Source: Cycas panzhihuaensis
Lineage: Eukaryota; Cycadophyta
Direction: 5' to 3'
NCBI GenBank assembly: GCA_023213395.1
Contig: CM041465.1
Coordinates: forward strand, 130,393,741 to 130,457,740
Length of the DNA: 64,000 bases
Shown: one piece after another, positions 1 to 11,118 of the stretch
How positions within the stretch are numbered: position 1 is the first letter of the stretch
Layout: the number at the start of each line of letters is the position of its first letter
Program-made: the position numbers and the translations under genes
The notes under the pieces: model-generated
The model's database searches: none
Seen by the model: only the letters and a program-made list of their open reading frames with translations
What the model was told of the DNA's origin: nothing

Positions 1-801
1 CAATTCTTCCATTACTCCATAACAAACAAAGTATGTAAAGAACTTATTGACCAATTTGGAATGGAAAATTGTAATAATGTTAGCACACCAATGGAAACAG
101 GAGTCGTGTTAAATACAGAACATGATGCAGCTTCGGTTGATGCCACACAATACAGACAACTGGTTGGAAGCTTAATCTATCTCACAGCCACACGACCAGA
201 TATATCGTATGCTGTAGGGTTGATTTCTAGATTCATGGAAAACCCTAAAATTCCACATCGGAATGTTGCAAAGAGAATCTTGCGTTACTAAAAGGAACCA
301 TGGACCTTGGCCTAAGATATAATAAAGAAAACAATACAAAATTAACAGGTCTCTACGATTCAGACTGGGCTGGAGACAAAATAGATAGAAAGTCAACATC
401 AGGATATTGCTTCTTCCTTGGAAATTCCTTGATCTCCTGGAGCAGTAAAAAGCAGATCAGCAGTTGCATTATCCTCAATGAGCGAGAATACAAGTCGTGA
501 TCAACGCCACTTGTGAAGGAATATGGATTAGACAATTGTTGAAAGAACTAGGAGAAGAACAAACAATGTCTACTCGAATATTTTGTGACAATCAAAGTAC
601 CATAAAAATGACGAATCCTGTTTTACATGCTAGAACAAAGCATATCGAGGTACATCATCATTTTATCAGAGAAAATGTACAAAATAAAGAAATCAAACTT
701 CAGCATTGTCCGTTAGAAGATCAGATTGCAGATATACTCACCAAACCTCTTGGAAAAGAGAAATTCAGTTTCTTCAGAAATTTACTAGGGTTAAGATAGG
801 T
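1..801 (+). pseudogene. C1 copia pol 3' end: RT C-terminus plus RNase H, frameshifted
   Basis: This is the last part of a Ty1/copia polyprotein. The piece at 61-291 reads the RT connection motif QLVGSLIYLTATRPDISY. The piece at 300-500 reads the RNase H start (SDWAGD, STSGYCFFLG, SWSSKKQ). The piece at 497-799 reads CDNQS and ARTKHIEVHHHFIR and ends ILTKPLGKEKF..LLGLR-stop. Each piece is in a different frame, so there are at least two indels (near 291-300 and 490-500). It would have made the RNase H that removes the RNA template in reverse transcription. The 5' part lies outside the window. It is inactive as read. The family call is secure because motif order and the downstream polypurine tract and LTR agree. 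Confidence 0.9.
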
Positions 802-839
802 AAAACATTAAGAGGGGGTGTAAAAGGTAATGTTTTACC
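799..839 (+). promoter_or_regulatory. C1 polypurine tract bracketed by a perfect 12-bp stem
   Basis: The left arm GGTAAAACATTA (799-810) is followed by the purine tract AGAGGGGG (811-818) and the LTR start TGTAAAAGG. The right arm TAATGTTTTACC (828-839) is the exact reverse complement of the left arm. The pol stop codon TAG lies just before the left arm. The purine tract is the primer for plus-strand DNA synthesis. The bracketing stem is a direct sequence observation; any function is inferred from its recurrence in other elements in this window. Confidence 0.85.
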
Positions 840-1025
840 TTAAGTTATAATGTTTGATGTAAGGGTCATGTACCACTTTCTTCTCCTCTCTTTAGTTGAC
901 AAGTGGCATTACCTGGTTGAGCGGTTATTATTTGTACCCACCTTGTACTTGTATATATACATGAATCATCAATAAAGAAATCATCGTGTGAGAGTGAATT
1001 TATTCCTCACTAAGATTTTGTTACA
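819..1025 (+). repeat. C1 3' LTR (207 bp)
   Basis: It starts TGTAA and ends TTACA, a perfect 5-bp terminal inverted repeat, directly after the polypurine tract. It holds a TATA-like GTATATATAC at 951-960 and a polyadenylation-type AATAAAG at 971-977, as expected of U3/R. Its start (TAATGTTTTACCTTAAG) resembles the LTRs of C5, C7 and C9. No target duplication can be checked because the 5' LTR is outside the window. Confidence 0.85.
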
Positions 1026-1203
1026 TTAAATACCAATGCCATGCAAGCCCCCTTAAAGTTAAGACAAAATCTAAATCCCATCGATCTTTATTAGCCATTC
1101 TCTTCTTGATCAAATATTCCATACATTGGACAAGTGAGTAGTGCCATACAATTGTTCCCCAAAGAATGGTTTTACATAATCCCCAATAATTGGACCAAGG
1201 TTT
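1026..1203. other. Host spacer between C1 and C2
   Basis: This is 178 bp of AT-rich sequence with no ORF or motif I recognise. It is part of the pre-insertion site of C2, continuing at 8084. Confidence 0.5.
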
Positions 1204-1553
1204 TGTTAATATGGCAGTTGTTTGTTAAGCCACTAGTTAATGTTAATGTGGTGGTTTAACTTAATCATGATCAATGAAATGGTGTAAGATATGCGGAGGG
1301 TCGCAACCCTTGTCGGGTGACACCTCTTGGAAGGATATAAAATCCTAAGAGCCCTTGTATATTCAATCAATCAAGCAGGTGGTAATCAATGTGATCTATT
1401 GATCTTTGTGGTGGGTTTTTTTCTAAACGGGTTTTCCACGTAAATCCTGTGTACTATGTATCTATTTTCTGTGTATATCTTGTTTGCTTGTTGTGTATGG
1501 TAAAAGATTCTATGAAATATAAACATGTATGTATGCATTCATGTTCCTTAACA
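1204..1553 (+). repeat. C2 5' LTR (350 bp)
   Basis: It starts TGTTAA and ends TTAACA, a perfect 6-bp inverted repeat. It matches 7737-8083 along its length and the C4 LTRs at 10198 and 21238. It is followed directly by a primer binding site. TATA-like and AT-rich promoter sequence lies around 1335-1370. Confidence 0.9.
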
Positions 1554-2905
1554 TGGTATCAGGCCATAGGGTTCTACACAACTGAGGCCGGAGTTGGGTG
1601 GAGTGGTGAGATTGTTAGTTGCCAGGTGGTGGCGTCATAACCGAGACATTTCTTGAGGATCCATCTACTCTAATGACTTACAGGAGCAAGCACAGTGATC
1701 AATGGTGGTTGAGGAGGTGAAATTCACCTATCAACGAGGCAAAGGCACAATTGGAGTCAGAATTCAGACATGCAGGCCATATCCGTGGTGTGAGTTGGAT
1801 CGCTGGGGGTCATCCAAAGCTGGTTGGTGATCTATAGCAGTGATTGAAACCAGTGGAGCATGTTCTGATGTTGTTTCGGCTGTGGTAAGGACAACCATGC
1901 CTATATGCAAATAAGTTAGTTTTACTCTTAATAGAACACCATAAAATTCAATATATAAATAGCCTTTTGCTATCAAACTATGTATTTCTCATCTAAGAGC
2001 AAGATTGGAGCCTCGGGTTGGTGTTTTCTGCTCTTGATATGAGTGTTAGACAGTAGACATAGCTGTATTAGTGACCATTTGATGAGTTTTGGCTGTATGT
2101 TGAGTTGTGGCGTCATTGCTTGAGTATTTGGTGCTTCGTTCACATCCATGTGTGTGAGTAACTAAAGCTGGAGCAACTATATTAGACACTGGCTAGGCTA
2201 TGTATTGACGTCCCTACCAGTTGCAAACAGTCATAAGTCGACTTCCATATGTATTTAGGTGTGGGTCAACTTACAAAGTTTGCGACAGTTGTGTCCCTAT
2301 ATACTTATCATTGATGCGTGGAGATCTTAATTGGTACATTTCATATTAATTTTAGTAAGTTTAGAACCTTAGTAAATCAATTTAATCATGTGCTTTGAAG
2401 ATTTAGTCACATGCGTTAAGTTGTGGGCGAACAGACATATATGAAAAGTTGCACTTCTAGGAATATGCCTTTTAGTATATTCTCATTATAAATTGACTTT
2501 ATAAAAAGGCCTTTGAACCATTGATATTCGATATATTTTATTTGTGAAGTGTTGTGAAGCATTTTGGAGTGATATATGATCATTTTTTGAGCCATTTGTT
2601 GTGTGGATCTGACTTGGAAGATTGCACACCTTGTACTGTGTTGAGACTCCTCTACTTTTAAGCATATTCTAAGGCATCCTAAGTCCTTTTTAAGCCTTTT
2701 TTGAGTATTGAGGATGTTTTTAAGAGCTTGTTAGTGAGGGGTGAACAGTTGGTGAGCCATTCTAGGCATGCATAGTCATTGTTCTGCATTCCCTAGTGAG
2801 TATGCTTGAGATGGAGGTGATCATAGTGGTGTAAGTTTTGTTTGGAAGACTATAACTTTATTAGTATGCTGATATTAACTCATGTGTTGAGGCTCATTTC
2901 TCAAG
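1554..2905 (+). other. C2 primer binding site and untranslated leader
   Basis: TGGTATCAGGCC at 1554-1565 is the standard plant initiator-Met tRNA primer site (TGGTATCAGAGC) with two changes. About 1.35 kb of leader follows with no coding sequence I can recognise. The long leader is shared with C4 (10556-11118 plus 16369-17300). Confidence 0.8.
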
Positions 2906-3745
2906 ATGGAACATGCATTGCCCAAAGTTATCTTTAACGGTAACAATTTCAGTGAGTGGAAGGCCAACATGGAGTTAGTGTTGATGGTGAATCAATTTTG
3001 AGCAATTACTAAGGCAAAGGTGGACGCGATCCCACTTGACTATAAAGAATGTGTGTGACTTGAGGAGAAGCAATTTATGGCCGCCAGATTGTTGAAATTG
3101 TCACTGGTGCCAGACCAGAGGGCTTTGATTTATAACTTGGAGCAATTAGATGAAATCTGGGCAAAATTATGTGAAACATTTGAGAAGAAGAAGATGAATG
3201 GACGTCTGGCCTTGTTGTTGGAGCTTCTCAATTCTAGAGTAGAAGATGAGACTAACATAAGTTCTTGCCTAAATAAAATCACTAACTTGAGGAATAAGCT
3301 AGAAGAGTTAAAGCCAAATTTGATTAATATTGTGCTTTTGTTTGCAATAATCATGTCAAAGTTGCTAGTTGCTTTTACCACTTTTTAGACCATTTATGGT
3401 AGAGACAAGGTGATGGAGGCAAAGACATTTGATGGCATAAAGAATCTTATTCTAGAGCAAGATGCCAAGTTAAAACATTATGGAATGCTTGGAGGTTCTG
3501 AGTCAAGTCAGGCCTTAGTCATGTAGATGCAGAGGAGAGAGGCCATTTAGGAGAAGTTCACACATAGATCTAGGGACGACTCTTGGGAGAAGAAGAAATT
3601 CAATGGTAAATGTAACTACTGTAAGAAAGAAGGCCACAGAGAAAAGAATTGTTGGTTCAAGAGACAGGACAAACGCAAAGTTAGCCAAGATGACAAAGGG
3701 AACAACGTTGCAACACATTGCGTCAGAGTGTCAGCCTTGTCAGCT
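2906..3745 (+). pseudogene. C2 gag (nucleocapsid with zinc knuckle), degraded
   Basis: The start ATG at 2906 is chosen because it gives MEHALPKVIFNGNNFSEWKA, which aligns with C4's gag start at 17301. The UBN2-type copia Gag region follows (LLKLSLVPDQRALIYNL, then CETFEKKK). A complete CX2CX4HX4C knuckle is readable near 3602-3660 (CNYCKKEGHREKNC). Several stops interrupt it (for example after VNQF near 3000, near 3386 and near 3525). Gag packages the RNA in the virus-like particle. It is inactive as read. Confidence 0.85.
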
Positions 3746-4995
3746 GAGTCAAATCAGAGAGACTATTGGATTTTGGACTCTAGAGCGTAGAAGCATATCT
3801 CTTTCCAGAAGCATAACTTTGATAGATGGAGTGAAAATCATAGTGGTGCGGAGATCATCCTTGGAGATGCTCGCGTGTTGTTGATGGAAGATGTTGGCAA
3901 AGTTTCCATGGCAGATGGTAAGTTTACAGGGGTCTATTATGTACCCAAGATGCAATTGAATTTACTTTCATCCCGAGAAATCTGCAAACACAGAATGAAG
4001 CTGAATCTTTATCATGATAGATGTCTAATTAAGGATCCTAAGCAGAATTTCTCTGTCATTGCTACTGGGAAGGTTAGAGATAACTTTTGGGTGTTTGAAA
4101 AGTTTCAACATTAGAAGAAGTCTTTTGTTGCCAGCACAGATGATGTGAGCAAGCTGTGGCATGGTCGCCTAGGTCACCTTAATTACAAAAGCATCCCATT
4201 GCTGAAAAGGTTGAAAATGGTAGAAGGGTTACCATCTGTTTCATGTTCAGATGGTGTTTGTGCAGGATGCATGTATGGGAAGCATCATCGCTATCCTTTT
4301 GCTTAGGACAATGCCTGGAGAGCCAAGAAGAAGCTTGAGCTTGTGCATAGAGATGTGATGGGTCCATTCCCAAACCCTTCAGCTTGGTGCACCTCAATAT
4401 TTGTGGACGATTACACTAGGAAGGCCTAGGTATATTTCCTGAAGAACAAGTTAGACGTGTTTGATTGCTTCCATGACTAGAAAGTGGGAGTAGAGAATGA
4501 AAGTGATAAGAAGATTAAGACATTAAGAAGTGATAATGGCAAAGAATACAACAATCATACGTTTAATTGATTCTATTGGGATCATGTTATAAAACTGAAG
4601 TTTATTGTCCTATATACCCCACAACAAAATGGTGTCGCAAAAAGGAAAAATCGTACCATGATGGAGATGGCAAGGTGTATTATGCACTCGAAAAACTTGC
4701 CACCAATGTTTTGCGCAAAAGTTGTGGCGGCTACTATTTACATTATGAACTGGGTACCCACTCAAGCAGTTTGTAGCATGACCCCCAAAGAGAAATGGAC
4801 CGGTTATAAACCTGTCATTAGCCATTTAAAAACATTTGGGTGCATTGGATATGCGCATATCGCAAACAAAAATCATAAAAGACTGGATTGCAAGAGTTTG
4901 AAGTGTATTTTTATGGGGTATTCAAATTAAAACAAAGCTTATAGACTATGGGATCCATAGGAGAGAAAGATTGTGATTAGTGGGGATGTCAAATT
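3746..4995 (+). pseudogene. C2 protease and integrase, degraded
   Basis: The protease site should read DSGA but here reads DYWILDSRA-stop near 3765-3795, so catalytic context is lost. The integrase zinc-binding region is clear (LWHGRLGHLNY; then CAGCMYGKHH, 4155-4300). Core traces are VDDYTRKA (near 4402), SDNGKEYNNHTF (near 4530) and a frameshifted copy of the NGVxERKN motif (near 4630-4660). The C-terminal GCIGYAHI and CIFMGYSN follow at 4838-4930. Stops and frame changes are frequent. Confidence 0.85.
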
Positions 4996-5284
4996 TGATG
5001 AGTTATTGATGTATCATGTGGAAAAATCATCAGAAGAGCCTTTTTACCCCTACTATTTCCATTTCTAGATTCATCAGCTGAAAAAGACGGTGAGTCAGTC
5101 GTTGCAATTGAAGAGGAAGCCAGACCAAATGGAGAGAGTAATACCATCATGGCCAAGGAAGACAATTGAGGATTCTAGAGTGACGATGCATACCCTTTCT
5201 AATGAGAGGAGAATAAGAAGTCAACATGCTATTCGAACTCTACTGGTAGATACCAACAACTCCAATGATCTTGATTCATATGAT

Positions 5285-6053
5285 GAAGTGAAAGGTGATC
5301 CATGATGGAGAGCTGCAATAGAAGAGGAGTATGGTTCACTCATGAAGAATGACACATGGGATTTGGTTATGCTCCCTTCGACCAAGAACCTTGTTGGATG
5401 AAAGTGGGTCTACAAGACTAAGTTCTACTCAGATGGAGAGGTGGACAAGTACAAGGTCAAACTTGTCGCTCAAGGATTTAAGCAAAAAGAATGAATTGAT
5501 TATGAGGAGACATTTGCACCAGTCTTCAAGATAATGATGGTCTGTTTGATCATTTCCTTAGCAATTGCTTATGGTTGGGAGTTACACCAGATAGACATCA
5601 AGTTTGCATTTCTTAATGAGGATATAAAGGAGGAGATTAACACGTTGTAGCCTCTGGGATTCATTAAGAAAGGCCAGGAGCATCTTGTGTGCTGTTTGAA
5701 GAAATCACTCTATGGCCTGAAACAAGCACCCCATGCTTGGTATGAGAAAATTGATGCTAAGTTGAAAGCTGAAGGATTCATTGTTTTTTATCTAGACCCA
5801 AATCTATATGTGAAAAGGAGAGGGACCTCAATAGTAGCTATTGTGTTGTATGTGGATGATTTACTCATCGAAGGCAACTGTAATAAGACTATTGTAGGTG
5901 TCAAGTCCAATTGGGGAGCTACCTTTGACAAACCTTGGGAGACTTCACTACCTCTTGGTTATTCAAGTTAGGTAGATGGAAGATTAGATTATGTTGTTGT
6001 AGACATAGTATGTGAAGAACCTATTGGAGAAGTTTGGGCTATAAGATTGCAAG
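5285..6053 (+). pseudogene. C2 reverse transcriptase, degraded
   Basis: RT motifs are visible in order: KWVYKTKF and DGEVDKYKVKLVAQGF (5400-5480), DYEETFAPV (5498), QIDIKFAFLNEDIKEEI (5590), [17 protein letters not shown] (5700) and LYVDDLLI (5848), which keeps the catalytic YVDD. The thumb region after 5900 is shifted. There are stops near 5303 and 5490, and a TAG at 5648. The same segment in C4 (19760-20600) is better preserved. Confidence 0.88.
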
Positions 6054-7670
6054 TTGGTTGCAACACCATGTGCTAAAGGCACAAGACTGCTGAAAGATAT
6101 GGCCAAACCTTCTGTAGATGGAACAAAGTACCATCAATTGGTAGGAAGTCTAATCTATTTGACTCATACCAGACAGATATCACCTATGTTGTTGGATTGG
6201 TTTCTCGATATATGCAGAATCCTTAAGAACCACATTAGGTTGCAATGAAGCGGATTCTAAAGTACTTGAAAGGGACACTGAATCTTAGTCTTGAACACTA
6301 TCGTGGTGAGGAGATAAAGTTGTATGGCTACACTGATGTTGATTGGGGAGGAGACTCTTGTTGGGACATATTTTATTTTGATTTGAGACCCTTGAGAGAA
6401 GACGGGAAGGCAAGGGAGGCAAATGGATGCACAGCCAGAAGAATGTAAAAAGGTTGCAGTGAAGGAAGGAAGCGAGGTACCTGGCAGTGATGACACGTAT
6501 CCGCGGAACGTGCGTGTCGGATCATACGGAGCAGGCGGAACATGTAACGACCCACCCTAACGAGACGCGCGACAAGACCAGGCGGGAGGAAACACGGCAT
6601 GCGAAGATCTGGAGAGACAGACATTAGTTAAGTGTATAACTGTATAAGTTAAAGTTAAAAACAATAATTAGGTAAAAAAATATGGTGTTGACCTTATGAC
6701 AAAAGATCATCAAAAAGCAGTTAAGACACATTTAATATGGTGTAAAGCTGAGGACCATTCCGTGATGTTATTTATCTTATTCATTCCTCCATCATAGGGA
6801 GGAGCAGGAGAGGAGATCATCAATGAGCCAAGGAGTGCGATGACGATGATGTCACCAAGCATGCATGATGTATGATGACATGAGATGCGTATATGTAAAG
6901 GGTGCATGATAATATGTATTCGAGTTGCAATGCTATGAGGATCCATATTCCGTGTGAATGAATAATTGAAAAAATAAAGAGAAATGAATAAAAAATGTAT
7001 TAATTCTTGCATTATATGTTGATAATGTTGATGTGATGTATATTGTGAATTTAATGTATGTATTGTTCCATGTGAATTATATATATATATATGGAATGTG
7101 GGAATGTATGTGAAATAACCATGTTGAGTTGTCCTAAAAACTAGACTATGTTTTGTGTAACCTTGACAGTGCATTGATTCCACGAAGGGTGTGGAATCTA
7201 TAAGTCAACAACTCGATGATCAAAAATCCATTGCCGGATACATCTTTGGTGTCAGTAATGGATTTGTTTTGTGGTAGTCGAAGAAGCAACAAATAGTGGC
7301 ATTGTCTTCTACAGGGGCAAAATATCAAGGACTCAACGTTAATGCGAAGGAAGATGTATAGTTGCAAGGTCTCTTGGAAGTTCTTGGAGTTTCAAATGGG
7401 CATCTGATTATTTTCATTAATAATTAGAGTACTATTTGCTCATCCAGAACTTGCTTGTATGAAACACATTGAAATACAACACCACTACATCTGTGAATAG
7501 ATCAGGTTAGGGAAGCTATAGGTCAACTATTATCCGAGTGAATATTAGCTTACGAACGTCTTCACCAAAGCACTTACTGAAGATCAATTCACAAAGATGG
7601 CTATCAAATTAGGACTCTTAGATGTTATCCTTGAAGGAGGATGTATCGACAAGCATAAAGAAGTAGGATA
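6054..7670 (+). pseudogene. C2 RT end and RNase H, split by solo LTR L1
   Basis: YHQLVGSLIYLTHTRQ (6130) and the RNase H start TDVDWGGDS (6334) are followed abruptly by L1 at 6359. The gene resumes at 7211 with GYIFGVSNGFV-like sequence, then SKKQQIVALSSTGAKYQGL, KHIEIQHHYI and a terminal FTKALTEDQFTKM. The join at ACTCT/ACTCG matches uninterrupted C4 (20700-20720). Other stops are present in both halves. Confidence 0.85.
6359..7210. repeat. L1: solo LTR inserted in C2 RNase H (852 bp)
   Basis: The block begins TGTTGGGACA and ends GTCAACA. TGTTG/CAACA is a perfect 5-bp inverted repeat. It is flanked by ACTCT (6354-6358) and ACTCG (7211-7215), a near-perfect 5-bp target duplication, and the interrupted gene reads on across it. 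It has no internal coding region, primer site or polypurine tract, so it is a solo LTR left by LTR-LTR recombination. The stretch 6480-6620 is unusually CpG-rich for this window. A TA run at 7078-7092 and AATAAAG near 6975 are LTR-like signals. Orientation is not determined. Confidence 0.82.
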
Positions 7671-7714
7671 GTCCCATTCTTCATGATAACACATTGTTGT
7701 AGGTTGCAGGTTCC

Positions 7715-7784
7715 CCACATTCACATTAAGGAGGGATCTTATCATGGCTACTATTTGTTAAGCCACTAGTTAATGTTAATGTGG
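7715..7784 (+). promoter_or_regulatory. C2 polypurine tract and bracketing stem
   Basis: The left arm CCACATTCACATTAA (7715-7729) sits directly before the purine tract GGAGGGA (7730-7736). TTAATGTTAATGTGG (7770-7784) in U3 is complementary at 14 of 15 positions. The tract primes plus-strand synthesis. The loop is longer (about 40 nt) than in C1 or C5. Confidence 0.75.
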
Positions 7785-8083
7785 TGGTTTAACTTACTCA
7801 TGATTAACAAAATGATGTGAGATATGCAGACGGTCACAACCCTTGTCAGGTGAAACCTCTTAGAAGGATATAAAATCCTAAGAGCCCTTGTATATTCAAT
7901 CAATCAAACAAGTGGTAATCAATGTGATCTATTGATCTTGGTTGTGGGTTTTTTCCTAAAAGGGTTTCCCACGTAAATCCTATGTATTGTGCATTTGTTT
8001 TCTATGTATATATTGTTTGCTTGTTGAGTTCGGTAAAAGATTCTGCAGTTAAACATGCATGTATGCATTCATGTTCCTTAATA
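7737..8083 (+). repeat. C2 3' LTR (347 bp)
   Basis: It matches 1204-1553. The terminal dinucleotides have decayed: the start reads TCTTAT instead of TGTTAA and the end TTAATA instead of TTAACA. It is followed by GTTTT at 8084, the right target-site copy. Confidence 0.88.
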
Positions 8084-9397
8084 GTTTTCTATCCTTAGGA
8101 ATGGCTATACGGTTCCTTAAACAAGGTCTCAAGAAATGTTTTCTGCAAATCTCTTTTCCTTTGATGATTCAGTACCCATGGGTGATTTGTCTTCTGAGGA
8201 AGAGGTCTTAATGCTCGATGGGTGCACTTCAAGAGAAAAGGAGGAAGGATTTCCTTCCTCAAAAGGTTGTTAAGGTAGGGGAGGGTTTCTCTATCTCTGA
8301 ACCCACATTAGAGATAGAAGGGAAACTAGGGCTAGGGAAGGGTAAGGGATTGGGTTCAGGATGGTTGTTAGGGTTAGGGTTAGGGAAAAGGTTAGGGTTT
8401 TGATCTAGGGTTTGAACTACATTAACACTTAATACATCATTCATACATTCATCTACTACATTAACTATTGTCGTATTATTATAATCACTAGAATACTCAA
8501 AAGAATTAGATTTATTAATGTTATTAGTAATACATTTGAAAAGTAGGTTGCATCGATAAGATGGGCGGTTAATCTCATACTACTCCTGCAACTAGAAATC
8601 AATGAACTTTCATATTCCCTCATCATCTGAGGAGTTGTACAATTCTCTAAAGCAATTCAGTTCAGTTTCTTGCGAATTGATCATGTTGGTAGGTTCTTCC
8701 ACTGGAAGGTATAGATTAGTCTCTTCAAATGAGGATGATGTTTCTTTGCTAGCAATTGTTGTACTTGAAGCATTGTCTGGAATCATCTCAATTGACTATT
8801 TCCTGAGCATCAAAAGGACTACTTCACATTTCCCATCTGATAACAGGAATGTTACAATGATTTCCAATGATCCTTGAAGATTCCATACAACCTACTTATT
8901 TGCTTAAAATACACATAACCACCACACAAATACTAGCAACATAGGATGTGATTTCATAAAAACCAAAAAATAACTCTCTCATCAAACATTTTTAACCAAT
9001 ATGGGTTCTTTAGAGCCTAAAAAACTCTGAGCTTATACTTAAGCCTACTTTCCTTGATTAAAATTTGCCTAACATTAAACTCAAAGATGTCATATCATAG
9101 CTCATTTTGACCACGATGAAATAACGAAGCCAATGCGCCTAACGGCACCTCAATCTAATATTCCAATGATAAAATATTGAGAAAACACTATCAGTAAGAT
9201 TATCACAAAAGTAAAATTGGGCAAAATAAAAACAATAAGGATAAACCCATTTTATTTCCAGCCCTTGGTCACATTATAATCTCCATATGTCCATCTAACT
9301 TCGCTAAGAAAACTTGGGTAGTAGACCTCACACAATATTGAAAAACAATTAAATGTTATAACATAACATTATAACCTAAAAATAATTCTTCCTTCAA
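8084..9397. other. Host sequence left of C3, no confident gene
   Basis: Short ORFs occur here (8218-8403 and 8602-8877 on the plus strand), but neither has a recognisable domain. The first is glycine/leucine rich because it lies in a G-rich patch (8330-8415) with three TTAGGG units at 8369-8386. The rest is AT-rich. I see no splice structure or element ends. Confidence 0.5.
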
Positions 9398-9745
9398 TCA
9401 TTTCTCATTGTGTGGCGGCAAATTCCTCATTCCCCTGATCAGATTTCCACTCAAGTAAAGATAACGTAGGCCACCAAGACTACAAAGAACCAACGGAATT
9501 CCACTGGATGAATTATTGTCACTCGAGTCCAACTCCAATGCCTCCAAATGTAGGAAGCTACTGGGAAACAAATCGTGCATACAACTGAAGCTGAGGTCAA
9601 GCTTTGACTAATTGGCGTTCTAATCCATAGTTCTTTCAACTTCCTAATGCCAAAAGGAATCCTCCTGCTGAGATTGTTATGGCTCAAAACTAGTTGTCGA
9701 AGACCTTTTAAATCCCTAATCTAGACTGATATATTGCCACAAATG
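9398..9745 (-). pseudogene. Leucine-rich-repeat (receptor-like) gene fragment
   Basis: Read on the minus strand from about 9745 down, three plant-type extracellular LRRs are visible. GNISV-stop-IRDLKGL is followed by RQLVLSHNNLSRRIPFGI and then RKLKELWI, matching LxxLxLSxNNLSGxIPxx. After a frame change come LEALELDSSDNNSSSGIPLV (to 9440) and GLRYLYLSGNLIRG. Such repeats form the ligand-binding domain of receptor-like kinases and proteins. An in-frame TAG (near 9723) and at least one indel (9580-9600), with no kinase or membrane segment nearby, mark a broken fragment. The subfamily cannot be told. Confidence 0.75.
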
Positions 9746-9940
9746 TAATGCATTGAATGAGCCTTACCCATGGTCTAAGTGGTGCATACATTTTATGATT
9801 GGTCTCCCATCACACGATTGATGTCACATAGTCAATGTAACCAGGGTTCGGACCCCACTTTATTCTATGAAAGGTAGATCGAATATGGGCATCGAGGTGG
9901 AGAAATAAGTGTAAATCTCCTCTACTAGTTTGGAGATATA
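9746..9940. other. Host flank of C3
   Basis: This is AT-rich flank ending in ATATA (9936-9940), the left target duplication of C3; the right copy is at 43997-44001. GGTTCGGACCCC near 9846 resembles an RNA polymerase III B box, but no A box or tRNA fold was found. Confidence 0.45.
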
Positions 9941-10191
9941 TGTTAGAATTTATAATTGCACTATGATATTGTAGTAGAAATGTAGAGTATAACACACAGC
10001 GAAATATAATATGCATATGTAATGACTAAATTATCTCATGAGTTATGTACACAAGTAAAGAATAAACATTAATGTAAAGTATCAAACATCATAAATCACG
10101 CATCAAGCAATCACCACAAGGGAAGCAATAGATTTATACATGAAAAACCCTATGTGGGAAAAACCATAAGAAAAGGTGGAGTTTGGAGCTC
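9941..10191 (-). repeat. C3 3' LTR, left fragment
   Basis: It starts TGTTAGAATTTATAATTGCA and aligns to 43496-43735 of the intact LTR. It breaks off at AGCTC (10187-10191), exactly where G1 begins, and resumes at 27099 after the second AGCTC (27094-27098). Confidence 0.88.
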
Positions 10192-10197
10192 CGTAGC

Positions 10198-10555
10198 TAT
10201 TAACGTGGTAGTTGTTTGTTAAGCCACTAAGTTAATGTTAATGTGGTTTAACTAATGGTGATAGCAAAAAGGTGTGAAAAGTTTGGAGGGTCACAACCCT
10301 AGTCGGGTGACACCTCTTGAAAGAATATAAAAGCCTTGAGCCCTTGTGTATTCAGTATATTAAGTATCAAATCAGTGTGGAATAATCAATGTGATCCAAA
10401 AGGATCTTTTGTGATGGTTTTTTTCCCAAAAGGGTTTTCCCACGTAAATCCTGTGTACTGTGCATCTATATTCAGTGTGTATTTTATTTGATTGTTGTGT
10501 AAGGTTAAAGATTCTGCAGATGGGAACATATTTGTATGATTTCATGTTCCTAAAC
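10198..10555 (+). repeat. C4 5' LTR (358 bp)
   Basis: It starts TATTAACGTGG (TG decayed to TA) and ends CTAAACA, matching 21238-21601. It contains the U3 arm TTAATGTTAATGTGG, complementary to sequence just before the 3' polypurine tract. Confidence 0.9.
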
Positions 10556-11118
10556 ATGGTATCAGAGTCGTAGGGTCTTACATAGTTGAGGTCGAACGTT
10601 GGGCAAAGTGATGAGATTGTTGGTTGTCAGGTGAAGCCGTCAAACCCAAGACTTGTCTTGAGGGTCCATCAACTCCACCAACGTGCAGAAGTAGGCACAA
10701 CAAATTAGTGGTGGTTGAAGTAGTGAAAATCGCTATTTAACGAAGCATAAGGGTCTATTAGAGTCAATAATTAATCGTGAAGGCCACATTTGTGGTTTGA
10801 GTTGGCTCATCGAGGCCATCTGAAGCATGTTGATGATCTGTAAGGTTAATTCAAGCCAGCGAAGCATATACTGATGGTGATTCAACAACTATGAGGACAA
10901 CCATCTATGTATACACGTAAGTTGGTTATTTACTCATCAAAAGCACTATAAAACTAAACAAAAGGCAAGCTTTTTCTGGTGTTACATACATTTTGTCTGT
11001 ATCAGGGAGAGATTGGAGCCTATTTAGAATGTTTTTGCCCCTCTATACTGAGACTAGACTGAGTATATAGTAGAATAAAGAGTTATTTGCTGAATCTTGA
11101 GTTGTAGTGCCTTTATTT
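10556..11118 (+). other. C4 primer binding site and first part of leader
   Basis: TGGTATCAGAGT (10556-10567) is the initiator-Met primer site. The leader is non-coding and interrupted by C5 at 11119; it resumes at 16369 after a near-duplicate of TATTT. Confidence 0.8.

Larger units (their letters stand above)
1204..8083 (+). mobile_element. C2: full-length, degraded Ty1/copia element
   Basis: The element runs 5' LTR 1204-1553, primer site 1554, gag from 2906, protease, integrase, RT and RNase H, then polypurine tract and 3' LTR 7737-8083. The domain order (integrase before RT) defines copia. Imperfect target duplications flank it (GGTTT at 1199-1203, GTTTT at 8084-8088). The frame is broken by many stops and some indels, and RNase H is split by L1. 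It belongs to the same family as C4: LTR and pol are alignable throughout. Confidence 0.92.

Noticed and set aside
6710-7183. 157-codon open frame on the minus strand inside L1
   Set aside because: It lies wholly within a solo LTR, is His/Tyr/Ile rich as expected from AT-rich non-coding DNA, and shows no domain.
8369-8386. TTAGGG repeated three times, telomere-like
   Set aside because: Only three perfect units within a generally G-rich patch. The usual plant telomere unit is TTTAGGG, and there is no longer array.
9840-9862. GGTTCGGACCCC, a possible Pol III B box or SINE head
   Set aside because: No A box at the right distance, no cloverleaf and no poly-A or T tail could be made out.
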